From: Acanthaster planci
Lineage: Eukaryota; Echinodermata; Asteroidea; Valvatida; Acanthasteridae
Assembly (NCBI RefSeq): GCF_001949145.1
Contig: NW_019091556.1
Span: 466,346-499,798, forward strand
Direction of reading: 5' to 3'
DNA length: 33,453 nucleotides
This document shows positions 1-20,000 of this stretch, piece after piece. Numbering within the stretch: position 1 is the stretch's first letter; each line of letters opens with the position of its first letter. The notes beneath the pieces were generated by a model, which was not told the DNA's origin, did not search any database, and was given only the letters and a program-made list of their open reading frames with translations. The position numbers were made by a program, and so were the translations under genes.

Positions 1-188
1 TAAACATGACTCAACGGAGCTGGGAGTTTTTACACCATCACCAAGCAAGTTTGTTGTGGTGCTAATTTTGGAACCGCTGTTCACTGTCACTTCAAATGAA
101 ACCTTGGAATTTCGGAATCCTTTGGTCACCGTAGGAGATGATTTCGTTTGAAAAATGCCAGCATTTGGAATACTGTTTGGGAAGTATC
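1..188 (-). CDS. Possible partial exon at left edge
   Basis: Reading minus from an acceptor-like cccaaacag near 189-197, one frame stays open to the window edge for about 60 codons. It encodes a Ser/Thr-rich stretch including FRNSKVSFEVTVNSGSK and STTTNLLGDG. I recognise no domain. A plus-strand frame over the same bases is also open for 53 codons, so this may be chance. If real, it belongs to the next minus-strand gene downstream of the RTK gene. Confidence 0.25.
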
Positions 189-197
189 ATACGTAAG

Positions 198-1788
198 TTG
201 CTAAATTTCTATCAGTTCTGTAAAATTAAACTGAATTGTCATCGTTAAAAGTTATTTGAAAAACATTTAAGAGAGGGAGAGTTAAAACCCAGGTTTAAGC
301 GACAGTAAATTCGGTAAATGCAAATTCTACAAAGCACAAACACAATGACATACGTTACAGTTAACATGTAAATCTAAATAAGTAATATGAAGACATAAAA
401 GTAATATGGAAGGAGTTAAAACGAACGAGACACATTGGAAACAGGTGCAATGTAAGAAGTGTTTCACTTTTACTGAAAATCTGTAATTACAACAACAAAG
501 GTATTTGTGCATCGAATCGAAAAAAATTCAAAACTTGGTATTGAAAAGAATCAGAGAAAACATCGAACTGTATAAAATCTTCAAAGGTGTTCTCAACTAT
601 AAAGAGCCTTTCCTACAGTGTCTGACATTGTAATAATTCCACATCACAACTACTGTTTCTGTGTCTGTCAACTCAATTTTGATCTGTAAGTTTCTCGACA
701 CTTTTTGGACAGCCTGTTAGACACTTTTCTTAGTAGTGTGATGTCGCGAGAGTGGTTTAATTCCGAAAATAAAATGCTGTTGCATTATGGACATTAAGAA
801 AACTGGGGAAAAAGTTTTTTGTCTTTTAAAAAACCTTTTACTGGTGATATAATGCAGTTTTCCTGTCCCACAAAGTTAAATTTAAACATCGTTAGTCACT
901 TTTGATGCTGACCGCAATATTCGATTGAATCTTTAACATCTCTAGCTTTCACAATGACACTGTTTCTCAACGCCGAACGCCAGTGTCGTCTGAAACAATA
1001 AAGCGCCGCGACCAGACGTGCACGAAGCATTGAAGCGGATTAGCAGGAGTGAATATGCGCTATTTCGATTATTGGAGAAGTGAAAAAACAAACAGACTGA
1101 CGACAGAGAGTAAAGGTCATGTTCTCTGAACCTTACGTTTACTATCGTGCATTTGCATGTACATGTACATGTCGTTCGAGGAAGTCGAACTATGACCCCA
1201 GTCTTCCTGATTATTTTGCTTTATAAGAATATTTTTCAACATAACTCCATTGCTAGTTAATCGTTAATTTTAAGAATAACCGCCAGTTAAACTGTTATAT
1301 TATTCTTTACTGCTACAAAAATATAGGCCTAGATGTAGCAAATTAAGGCATAAATAAGCCACATTAATCGATTAACCATATACACATAGGGCCTGCATGT
1401 ACCGTGTACATGCATGGGATGGAATTCCTGTACATGTATTTCCTGGTTGAGTTCTCAGGCTGATGCATTGTTCAACTGAACCTTTGCCATGTACGATCAC
1501 TATTGTGCTATTCAGTTTCGATTTGTACATGGGTATATTTAGAATAAGAGAAATTCCAGTGCTGGATCGCTTACAGTATCGTCCAGCTCGATCGGTACAG
1601 TGACTTTATATCGACAATTCACTTGTTATAAGCACCATCTTTCGTAACAAAACTAGTTGCAGATGTGTCAACGTGTATTTGGTAATATAAAGACACAGGG
1701 TGATAGTGAATTCGACTACCAGTACTCAATGTAAAATTCAACATGTGTGTCAGGCTTTTGCACAATGAAAACGCATGTACACTGTACA
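198..1788. other. Intergenic, no gene seen
   Basis: AT-rich sequence with short palindromic words of the acatgtacatgt type (around 1155-1170 and 1390-1435). No reading frame, splice-compatible exon or RNA gene stands out. Confidence 0.5.
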
Positions 1789-2063
1789 CAATGAAAAATT
1801 GCCTGAGTTAAAATTTAACCCAGGGAAGGATGAAAACGGCAACTACCCAAATATGGGCTGTCTTGACCCGATTTGGGGATGAGAATCACTTTCTATTTCA
1901 TTTTTCACCTACAAATTTGAGTGGATGTTAACCATTGTTTGGTTAAAACAAACCAGAATTAACCTCAATCACCCAACGTAGGTTGAAACAACCCAAACGA
2001 TTCGGTAATTGCAGTTTTCATCCTCGCTTGCCAGGTTAAATTCAACCCAGGCAATTTTCATTG
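1789..2063. mobile_element. MITE-like element with ~58-bp terminal inverted repeats
   Basis: The left end (caatgaaaaattgcctgagt...) and the reverse complement of the right end (caatgaaaattgcctgggtt...) align over about 58 bases, up to gatgaaaac-ggcaa. The element is 275 bases and has no coding capacity, as expected for a non-autonomous DNA transposon. I could not define a clear target-site duplication. Confidence 0.7.
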
Positions 2064-3672
2064 CATAACGAGTGTAATTCAATGCATCGGAGACATGGCA
2101 CTTACATTTTTTAGTGCAAAGTACAGGTTTATCCAACCTTAGGCAAAGGTTAAAGGGTCATCAACTCATAATAATTCAAGTAGGTGCACGTTCAATGCTG
2201 GGAAGCGTTAAACCCCACTGCAGTGAAGTGTGCAGTCCCGGCGATTCCTGTCACGGTCTCACGGTCCTTTGTTCACCGTTTTTTCTGCTGGGTTAGTTTC
2301 GTCGTGCTTACTTCTATTAGTAAACTCGTCAAAACGAAAACAAACCCCTCCCATATCCGCTGTCATTTCATTAAAATTTTTTTTATGTAATCAGCAGTGT
2401 AAAAATGCTATGATAGACATTTTAGAAATAAAAGAGTAGGACGTAATTTTATCTTGGCTTATATCATGCACAAATTTATTTATAACTGAGAACATGATCC
2501 TGATGTCATCAGAAGAGACAACTGTTTCGGTTTAATAAGGACACTGAGCTCTGCATGCATTATTATGATTACTAGGGCCTACCTGCTTTAGCGACTGACA
2601 AAACACAAAAAATTAGTGAATGTAAATTTGATAAAATAAAGCAAAGTCAACTCTCATAATAGCAAAGTTAAAGGGAACAGGCAATTCCCTCGTTATAACC
2701 AGGAATTTACTATAAAAGGAATAGAAAAACAAAGGAACAAATAAAAAATTTCGGGTGTTAGAGTATGCTCTTTATAATTTGTTACTATAATTGAAAAATA
2801 TTGTATTATATGTTATCAAACTGGGTATACAGTATACAGCAGCCAGCAGGTTATTCCAGATGGAGACAATGGGTAATATGCACAAGCACCTGCTTAATTC
2901 ATTCTGCGTAATTCTATTAATTACCAAATAACCGATGCCATAGCATTGTCAACTTATTTGTGGAAATGCTCAAAGTGAACGTAGCAATTTTCAAGTTCTC
3001 AAAGCCGGAAATTGTTAAAAATACCTAGCATGTAGAGTATTCTCTCACTTTTGTTTTCATTTACACTACATTTCATTTTGCACACTATTATCGTTGCAAT
3101 GCGTACATTAGAAGCATCCATTAAAATCTGTATAAGTAGACAGCTGTTGTCAGTGGCTACTTTTCTTTGATCGTAACTGTCCTTACAAATTTGCTTATTT
3201 CCTATATGAAAACAATTCATTCTGTATAATTCCGTACTTTAAACATGTTCTATTTTATTATAAATACCCTGGTGGCAACCCCACAGGGATAAAAGTCTCC
3301 ACATATCACCAAATATAGTTAGAACTTTTTCCAGTAGGCCAATTTGGCAAAGATTTCATGTATCATGTTCATGATTTCAGACCCCAACCACTGCAGAGTA
3401 AGAATTTTTGAAAGATCAGTATATTATAAATTAACCCTAAGGATTATCTCAAAAATAGTCAGGTAGAGAAGTACGTGAAATGCGTACAGTTCCTATCTTT
3501 TAATACTGTCCGAGTACACGTATACACGAGCATTGTGTGACAATAACTTTGCCATTAAATACTGAGCTATTAAAATGACGCCATCAACAATTATCGACAA
3601 CAGTGTACATGTATTCAAACTATATCTCTAACTACTAACTTTTTATAAGCACACCAACTTTACACAAGACAA
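2064..3672. other. Intergenic, no gene seen
   Basis: The short open frames here (for example 2114-2439) overlap each other in different frames and show no domain or coding pattern. This is probably spacer and distal 3' flank of the RTK gene. Confidence 0.45.
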
Positions 3673-3678
3673 GTTTAT
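3673..3678 (-). promoter_or_regulatory. Possible polyadenylation signal of the RTK gene
   Basis: AATAAA on the minus strand (tttatt on plus) lies about 560 bases downstream of the RTK stop codon. In an AT-rich genome this hexamer is common by chance. Confidence 0.25.
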
Positions 3679-4100
3679 TCGCCAAATTATGGTGCAAAGA
3701 CGAGTGTCCTGACAGCAAAAAAGAGGAATTTTCAGCTTGGAAAAATCCAAGGATTTTCTTAAAGAACAACTAGAAGGAAGGCGGCGGAAATGTCTATGCC
3801 ACTACTGTACTGACTTTAGCAATTTTTTTAATAACAAAAGGCAAGACACATCACGAACAATATTCCCCCCCCCTCATTGAAAAAGAACAAGAAAAAAATC
3901 AGACCAAAGTTAGACAATCAGACAACTATACAGACACACATTAGTTATTACAAAATAAAAACAGTACAACAATTTCTGTATGGCAACATCACTCTATTCA
4001 ACCCCAAACCAAGGTTGATCCATCTTGGACTCAAATCCACCTCAACTCAATGACGCTCATCAACGACATCACTGGGCAAAGTTCACATCTTCACATCAAG

Positions 4101-4140
4101 TGTACTTGTCTGCTACAAAGCTCTCCATCTCGAGATAAAC
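4101..4140 (-). CDS. Possible alternative last RTK exon
   Basis: A strong acceptor (ttctgctattacag) at 4141-4154 is followed by a short frame encoding VYLEMESFVADKYT and a stop. YLEM matches the YxxM docking motif for PI3-kinase, a feature often found in receptor tails. However, the best upstream donor in exon 11 is phase 1, which would read this exon in another frame. The link is therefore unproven. Confidence 0.35.
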
Positions 4141-4237
4141 CTGTAATAGCAGAAAAAACTTCTTATAACTTTTTGGGATCCAACTGATTCATTCTGAAAA
4201 AAAATCAAGTCATTATTCGATCCTGTCCTTGAGTTAC

Positions 4238-12395
<8,158 letters not shown>

Positions 12396-14010
12396 GATGA
12401 AAGAATAAGGTTTGAAAAACGATCAGGAAAATTTAGAGCAAAATGAAACCACAACGGACATCCTCTTTAATTTCGCTTCCAATTTCGTTCTCACAAGCTT
12501 GTGACATGATTTACTCGGTCATAGTTGTGTGTGGTGAGTTTGCCAATATGCAATGACTTACAAGTTTGGTCTCTAAGCATCTGGTATGCAACATTCTTGA
12601 AACACAACAATAGTTCAAGCAGAACCATATAAACATTTTTAAGTTAAATGCTTTAGTAGAAATGGAAACGTTTGAGCGCAAATTCGAACCTGCACATTAT
12701 AATAAATTACTGCAGTGGAAAAACGCTTGTCAACGGACAGTTATACGAACGAGCAGCAGTCCTCTCAGGGGTCTTTGTGACTTGTTGCAAGTGTCTGGGA
12801 TAACTCTACAGGCAGGCTCTTTGTTAAACCTTGAAGTCTTCTTCACTCTCTTGGGTAAGAATTCTAAATGTCTTACCATCCACTCCTTAATCTAAGACCA
12901 GCTTGCTTCGTTATTGCAAAAGACAACATTTTTCGGTCACTCTCTTTGCTTTTCAGCTACGCTACACTGACCGAGAAATAGTAAATGCGAATCTGTTTTT
13001 GACTCTGTCAGCTTGTCCGCAATGTATGTACTGCATCAAAATTATGACCTGAATCAAGTTATTATTTGCAACTTATGCTCAATTTAATGCTCATTACACG
13101 AGCATTACAACGTTTCATTTTAACCTGTAATTTCAACGAACCGGTCAAAAAACGGAATGGATACATTTAGAAAGTACGAGAGTCAATCATAAATTTTTAC
13201 TATAGCGAATTCACTATCACGTGCTATTTGCTGTTTACAACTACAAGAAGCGCAGATGTACAAGCTAATTGCGCAAACGTTTCCCCGGTAACTGACACTT
13301 CTTTATCACGCACGTGTGTGCTGTTTGAGCTAGAGAAACTGTCAGCTGGGCCGAGTATGCGCACATAAGAATCGCTCTACTTACCCACAAAAACATGGTA
13401 CACAACACTTTCATGTGAAATTAGCATTTTAAAATGATTCTGAAATTACAATGACAACTAAATTATGTACGTGTTATAATCTTAGCTTACCCTCAGTCTT
13501 TGGAGACAGCAAACTAGTTCGACTACACCTTAGAAAGTAGTTTGTCAACTTCAAATACCTCGGATATCGCGTATGATTACGTATAAGACTACGTGACCGT
13601 ACACCACGCGTTCGTGAAATGCACTTACGTGGCATACATAAACATTGGTTGGCCTTTCTGATATAACCATGGTTGGTACATGAAAAAGTCAGGTTTTTCT
13701 TTTTCAAGTAGGCCAAACCTTTATCTTGTAGGCAATGGAACTTACAGAGCCTCCTGGTAATTTTTCCCTGGTAGACTAGTCATATCTTATAAGCATGTTA
13801 TTTCCCTGTATTTAATTAGGAAGTTAAATGTCTTTTTATATCAATGAAGTCGTTTGTCTTGATTATATTTTACATCATCTGTGTGTTCATACTTGCTACT
13901 ACTCTTTTTATACACAGTTTAAAAAAGCAACAACGGCAAAAGACTATAACATCAATATTCGCTTCTACGACGCCATTTTGCTTCCCTCGTTTAAAAAACT
14001 TTAAACACGC
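12396..14010. other. Intergenic between the two receptor genes
   Basis: This holds the 5' flank of the RTK gene and the 3' flank of the kinase-less receptor. Open frames at 12662-12895 (plus) and 13474-13716 (minus) lack recognisable domains or good splice context. An ATTAAA-like hexamer on the minus strand near 13812 could serve the T1 3' end. Confidence 0.4.
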
Positions 14011-14075
14011 TTAATGTTGTTCTTTGACTTTGTCTGGCTTGGAACGCCGAGCATCTCGGAGGTTCAGAAAATTGT
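14011..14075 (-). CDS. Ig receptor terminal exon T1 (alternative 3' end)
   Basis: The acceptor tattttctgcag is followed in phase 1 by DNFLNLRDARRSKPDKVKEQ, H and TAA at 14011-14013. It is paralogous to T2 and to the damaged T3. Its basic composition continues the lysine-rich end of A1. Confidence 0.6.
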
Positions 14076-17000
14076 CTGCAGAAAATATGTAAAGACGTGG
14101 AAAAAAACATAGATTTACAGTTATGACAATGCGTTAATAACAAGAAGTTTGAGTTGTTTGGATCCACTACATAAAAAAGCGTCAGTTTTCGATGGTTTAC
14201 CTGTCTTTTGCAGATTTTTAGCTTTCAGTTTTTTGAAATTTTCTGATTCCCGGATTTTTTTCTTATCTGGTCCCTCCGCCATCAACGGTGGACGGTCATC
14301 GCGTTCCATTTCCGTGGCAATGGCATCCTGCGAAGTAGCAGTAGACACGGATCCCATCTCCTCCACAATCTCATCTGCCTCCATGACATGCGAACCTTGG
14401 TCTACAGAATGGATTTTGTGAAATACAATTTTGAATAGATAATGCCTTCCGTCCGTAACAGATTTTTAATCCTGGTTTCCAAGTAAATTTCAGTGTACAT
14501 GAATAGAATTTTTAACCTTGGACAAAGATCGAGATATTGGACGAAAATTCGACATCTGGTGCAATCTCGTAGAATGATGGTTTACGCCAACTACACAGCG
14601 CTCTTAAACAGTCAAGAGCATAACACACCTTGATAATAATGTGACCTGTTTTTGTTGAGAATGATATTCTCAAATTCAGTCATAATCAAAGTATTAAAAT
14701 CTTATTTTTTAAATTATTTTGATGGTATGGTATTTATAATACGCAATGTTTGTCAGTGAATTACTCGTATTTTATGAATTGGTAGCTTTCCTTGTAGAGC
14801 CTTTCTGATTCACCAAGTTTTGTCTTACCCCGTTTCCCATCGGCTAATGTTGGAGAGCCATCCTTTTCCTCGTCCATGGCAACATCATTCTGAGCGGCAG
14901 CTTCTACTATGGGTTCCGTCTGTATCACATTCTCGGGTGCTCCCGTGTCCTTACCTCGGGAGGCAGGTTCTGTGATTCCATTAACATGTACATTGAAACT
15001 TACAAATTAACCTACAATCAAGGAATTCAGCTCAATCGAGCAATATTAAAACTTCAGGTTTTGCAGCAAACTTTATTATCTCGTTTGTGATGTTTTTAAA
15101 GAGAGATTTGCATTAAGATTGTAAATGATTGATCAAGAGTACACAAGCGATCAAAGCGTTCTTGGACGCTGGCTCATAAAAAAGGCAGTTGAGTTATGGT
15201 CAGACCTTGACCAAAATCTATGATTTGGTTTTTTGTTAGACATTTCCTACTATGTGTTACTTGAACGGTAATACTACCTTAAATATAGCAGAGGAGTCCA
15301 TGCGTGATCATTGCAAAATGGTGAGCTAAATCCTAATTACAATTTGGCCTGCCTTATTACTGTGCAAAGCCTGCATATAATGTCCGTTCGCATCATTTAA
15401 AGCGTGCGAGGAGACGTTCTGTGATAGAACTTTAGTGTCATAGTATTACAAAAATCAGTGCTGAATTTTTTCGATAACGGCGTATTCAATGGTATTACGA
15501 TCATATTGGAGAGAATCGAAGGAGTCCATGTCGTGCATTTGATTTCGCATTGACCTTTATTCACAAAACGCTGGTTTGCACAGGAATTTTCACGGATAGT
15601 TGATTCATTACATAATGGAGTTTAATTAATTACCGGATCTGAGCAAGTGGCTGTCTGCCTACTTGTACTTGTGTGGACAAATATAAATTAATCCCGTTTT
15701 TAATAATCTTATAGTCAACAAATTTGTCTTAAATTTGCATTCTATTTTGTTTGTTTAATATTTAAATGTAATTGGTATTATCATTCCATATTCGCCTCCT
15801 ACATACAAAATGCTAACAAATACTCAGTAATGTTTATTTGACTTAACTGTTTGGTTTAGAACTCCGAGCAACTCGCATATTCCGAATATTCTCTGCAGGA
15901 AAAGCACAGACATGCAGACATTATTGTATTCCTTCGTTTCACACGATACATGAATTGAAAAGCATTAAGTATATTTTGGATTGGAAATGTCAAAAAGTAT
16001 GAAAGGTTTTGAAGGGTTTACCTGTCTTCAACGGATTTTCAGCTTTCAGTTTTTTGAGATTTTCCGATTCACGGATTTGTTTCTTCAATGGTCTCTCCGC
16101 CATCAACGGTGGACGGTCATCGCGTTCCATTTCCGTGGCAATGGCATCCTGCGAAGTAGCAGTAGACACGGATCCCATCTCCTCCACAATTTCATCTTCT
16201 TGTAAGTCGTTCGTAGGTTGTTCTGCAGAATATGTTTTAATAGCAACTTTTAATTCCCTAAGATACAGGTAAATCCTTATACATAATTGTTTGGTAAAAA
16301 ACATTTTGAAAATGGAAGAGTCGTTACATGCAAACATGGAAACACGTTCTCTTAATGCAGCTTGTTTCAGTTGGGTTGCAAACGTTAATAACAATCTCAA
16401 TCATTCTTTTCAAATTAATTAATTTAATTGCTGATTGGGTCTAGAAAAGTCTTCCAGTTGTCGCTGATTTGATTAACAGACTATCAGCATTCAGTTTATT
16501 TTTTTTCAATTCCCGTAGTTATACCAGTGGTTTATTTCCAAGCAAAAGACTGTCACCTTCATCTGTCTCCATGACAATGGTGTCCTGTACGTCGGATGGA
16601 AACTTAGATCCCACCTGTCCTGCGCTCTCATCTGCCTCCATGACATGCGTGCCTTGATCTTCGGAATATGTGCGTTTTAAAAATATTTATTCAATCACTG
16701 AAATAGAGGTATAAAAGTCTCATCATGGGCAATCGTTGAATATTGCAACAAACCGTCATTAAAGTTGTGAGACAAGTCAAAGAAGGAAATGGAATCAAGA
16801 CATAGAGACTGAGTGATCGGCGGTTGACACACTCTGCACCACGTTGAAAAAACCCTGTGACAGTGGAGTTACATCAAACACATGCCATTGTTAGTTTTAT
16901 CTGAACTTCTGACGATACCCTGGGGTAGATGCAGATCCAGAGCCAAATTTCGGGGGTGGGGGAAAACCATTCTACAAAATTACGATATACAACTCCTGAG

Positions 17001-20000
17001 TGGGACTTTAACAAAAGAACACAGGCATAGCAAAGGCACACCTTTGCAAGCTGTGTTAGTTGGGCATGTTTACAAATTACATATAACAGTATTAGAAACA
17101 ACTTTCAAAATAAAATAGTCTATATATTTCAGTGGTAAGAAATATTCAAAGGTGTCACTAATTAACCTGATCAGTTTTTTAATTTCTGTTGTATTTTTTT
17201 TACCCATTCTCTCATCCGTCAGCGATGGATGGTCATCTTCGAATTCATCCATTTCCATAGCAACGTCTTTCTCAGGAGTTGTTGTCTTCTTAGGTACCAT
17301 CTGCCTCACATTTTCACGTGCCCCTGTGTCCGCCGAAGCAAAATTTGTATTTTTTCAAGATTGAAATTTTAAGGGATTGTAGCTAAATTATACAATATTT
17401 GAATTATTTTTGTAAGGAATTTCATTTCAATGAAAGCCCAATCAAATCGTAATAAAACTAAATCTAATGTGCTCCAGGAGCAAAGAAAGAGAGAGAATGT
17501 AGACAGAAGGCTCTAAGTGAAAACACTTAGCTGAGGCATTTTGCTTAAATATGAGAATCCAACATAATCTTAAAAATCAAAAGACCTTGGCGTCGCATTG
17601 ATCTACAAGCTTTCATATTCTTACTTTCCATTGGATTTGATCATTGAATGTGATGGAGATTTGAGAATCCTTCTGTAAATTTTGATTGAGTTAACATTCC
17701 TACCTTTGAGAAATCGGAAGGCAAAATACTGTTCTCCAAAAATGTATTCACTTCAAGTGCTCGTTTGTAAATATTTTTGATTCAACTGAATTCTGACCAT
17801 TTTTTACGTCTAAGCCTTCACAAACTAACCTATGTCAGCCCAACTAATAGTTGTGTTCTCCTTGGACAAGTCTCTTCCTTCTTTATTTGCAGCACCACTG
17901 GCCATGGGTGCTGTTATAAGCTCTTGTTTCTCCAGTTCATCGTTGATTTTGAGGGACTCTTGGCTTTGTCCACAATCTCTTGGTTCGTCTGCTNNNNNNN
18001 NNNNNNNNNNNNNNNNNNNNNNNNNNNNNNNNNNNNNNNNNNNNNNNNNNNNNNNNNNNNNNNNNNNNNNNNNNNNNNNNNNNNNNNNNNNNNNNNNNNN
18101 NNNNNNNNNNNNNNNNNNNNNNNNNNNNNNNNNNNNNNNNNNNNNNNNNNNNNNNNNNNNNNNNNNNNNNNNNNNNNNNNNNNNNNNNNNNNNNNNNNNN
18201 NNNNNNNNNNNNNNNNNNNNNNNNNNNNNNNNNNNNNNNNNNNNNNNNNNNNNNNNNNNNNNNNNNNNNNNNNNNNNNNNNNNNNNNNNNNNNNNNNNNN
18301 NNNNNNNNNNNNNNNNNNNNNNNNNNNNNNNNNNNNNNNNNNNNNNNNCGTGGCTTCGTTGTTTTCATGTAACAGAAGGTTGTATTCTGCTTCTCATAAA
18401 AGGATTCGTGTTTATTTCGACATGAAATTGTAATCCGAATGGAATCGAAAGATAATTATGAATGATGATATCATGAGGAGTTGGAAAATATATACTGACA
18501 ACTAAAGAGAATAGAGAGATACGTGTCCACCCTATCATATTTTCCTGCTCTGCCGACAAGCAGCCTGTAGAACGACGAACCAGTCTATTTGGCTGTTTTG
18601 CCTCCGGCAGTCCTGTTTGAATTTTGATTTCGTTATCTTAAAATGGTCAGTGGCTCTCAGCATTTGATATCATTGAACTTTCTGTGTGGCTTCATTAATG
18701 CAAAATAATTATTGATTATGCATTAAAAAATCACGTATTGAAGTTAGTGTCTACTTTTGGTTTTTAACATAAAGCCCTGTCAACAAGCAACCTTAATAAC
18801 AACCTGTATGACTTTCTTCTCTCTGCATTTTCTTGTTGACACATGGTTCATCTCCTGCTGAGCTACAAGCTGGTGGGCTTAGTTGTTGCATTTCCAAAAG
18901 CCTTCCTGCTTCACATTCATCCTCGTCTGAATTGTCATCTGGAAGCGGTATAGAGGCTGCTTTGATTTCACGAACTTGTTCCTGGTGGCTCCCTGCTGGT
19001 TCAAAAAAAGTTGAAGAGCATTTTATACACACGCACACACGTTTTGACAAAGCTTACGAATGCCTATCGCGTTATCTTTAAGAATCAGATTGGAAAGACA
19101 TTCTACATAGATTGTCGTGACAAGATGACAGGTGAAATGCTCCATTTTCTCGCGCTCTAGCTGTATATCTCAAAAGTATCACGCATTATCTTCTCTTCAA
19201 TGAAAGGAATTTAGTAATTAAATCGAGTGATCTTGACTTGCGGACATAAAATCTTAAATTGATCTTTGCCAGACAATCCCACAGATGCAAATTTATCAGA
19301 AAGGCTGATTGGCAAAGAGAATTTTCTCGCTTTTTGCACAAAAATACTGGTGGGCTCTGAAAGGTTACGCAGCCAGCAATAAAACAAAAAATCGGTTTCA
19401 ACGTTGAAGAATTGTAATGTAATTGATAATTTTGTGTAGCCTCGAATTTTGTCTAACAAGCATTAGAACTATGAAAGCCCGAGGTATAATTACCTGTTTT
19501 TTTCTTTGGATGACTTTTTTTCCGCGGTGACACTATTTTCAGAATGTAATTATACATTGTATAATGTTTGTGTTGCTCGCGGGTGTAGACATGTCTGCCA
19601 GACTCGTTTGAGGAAGGTCCCTCCCCTGCACTCGAAGTATGGTTATAAGAATACACAGGACGATCTGAAAAAAAAAATTCCATTCTTAAAATTTGCCCAG
19701 TTGCAAAGTTAAAATGAAACTATACGGCGACATTTACAAGACATGAGTTCGATCTGAGTGTAACCTTCTCCCTGCGGTTGGTACAACTGTTTTGTTTTCT
19801 TTATTTATAAAATGTTTTACGCCTACAGCATACAGCCAAGATTACATGTAATCCTCATTCAGCCCCACCCATTTGAGCCTGTACAGAGGCCATGGCAACC
19901 CTGACAAACCTGATCTTCCAGGGTATAGTCTCATTGACGCGCGTACACACTTTGTTTAGCAATTTTTACCGCTGCTGTTATGGTTTGCAATCAATAACTA

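Larger units (their letters stand above)
13957..14516. repeat. Segmental duplication, copy 1 (3' cassette)
   Basis: This block, covering exons A1 and T1 plus introns and flanks, aligns in the same orientation with 32582-33126. The introns align too, so the copies arose by DNA duplication, not by retroposition. Exon A1 is nearly identical; the intron and 3' flank show many small indels. Confidence 0.8.

Noticed and set aside
1140-1440. Palindromic acatgtacatgt-type words, considered as a CRISPR or regulatory array
   Set aside because: They are scattered, short and irregularly spaced, and such words are common in marine invertebrate genomes.
12662-12895. Plus-strand 77-codon frame upstream of the RTK gene
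   Set aside because: No domain or homologue recognised; the length is within chance expectation.
13474-13716. Minus-strand 80-codon frame between the genes, checked as an extra Ig or tail exon
   Set aside because: No Ig cysteine/tryptophan pattern and no phase 1 splice sites around it.
14149-14421. Plus-strand frames of 70-90 codons at 14149-14421, 15981-16272 and 32824-33036
   Set aside because: They are antisense to the type A tail exons. Their similarity to each other follows from the DNA duplication; the minus strand has the splice sites and phases.
17777-18433. Frames of 130-218 codons
   Set aside because: Most of their length is the N gap.
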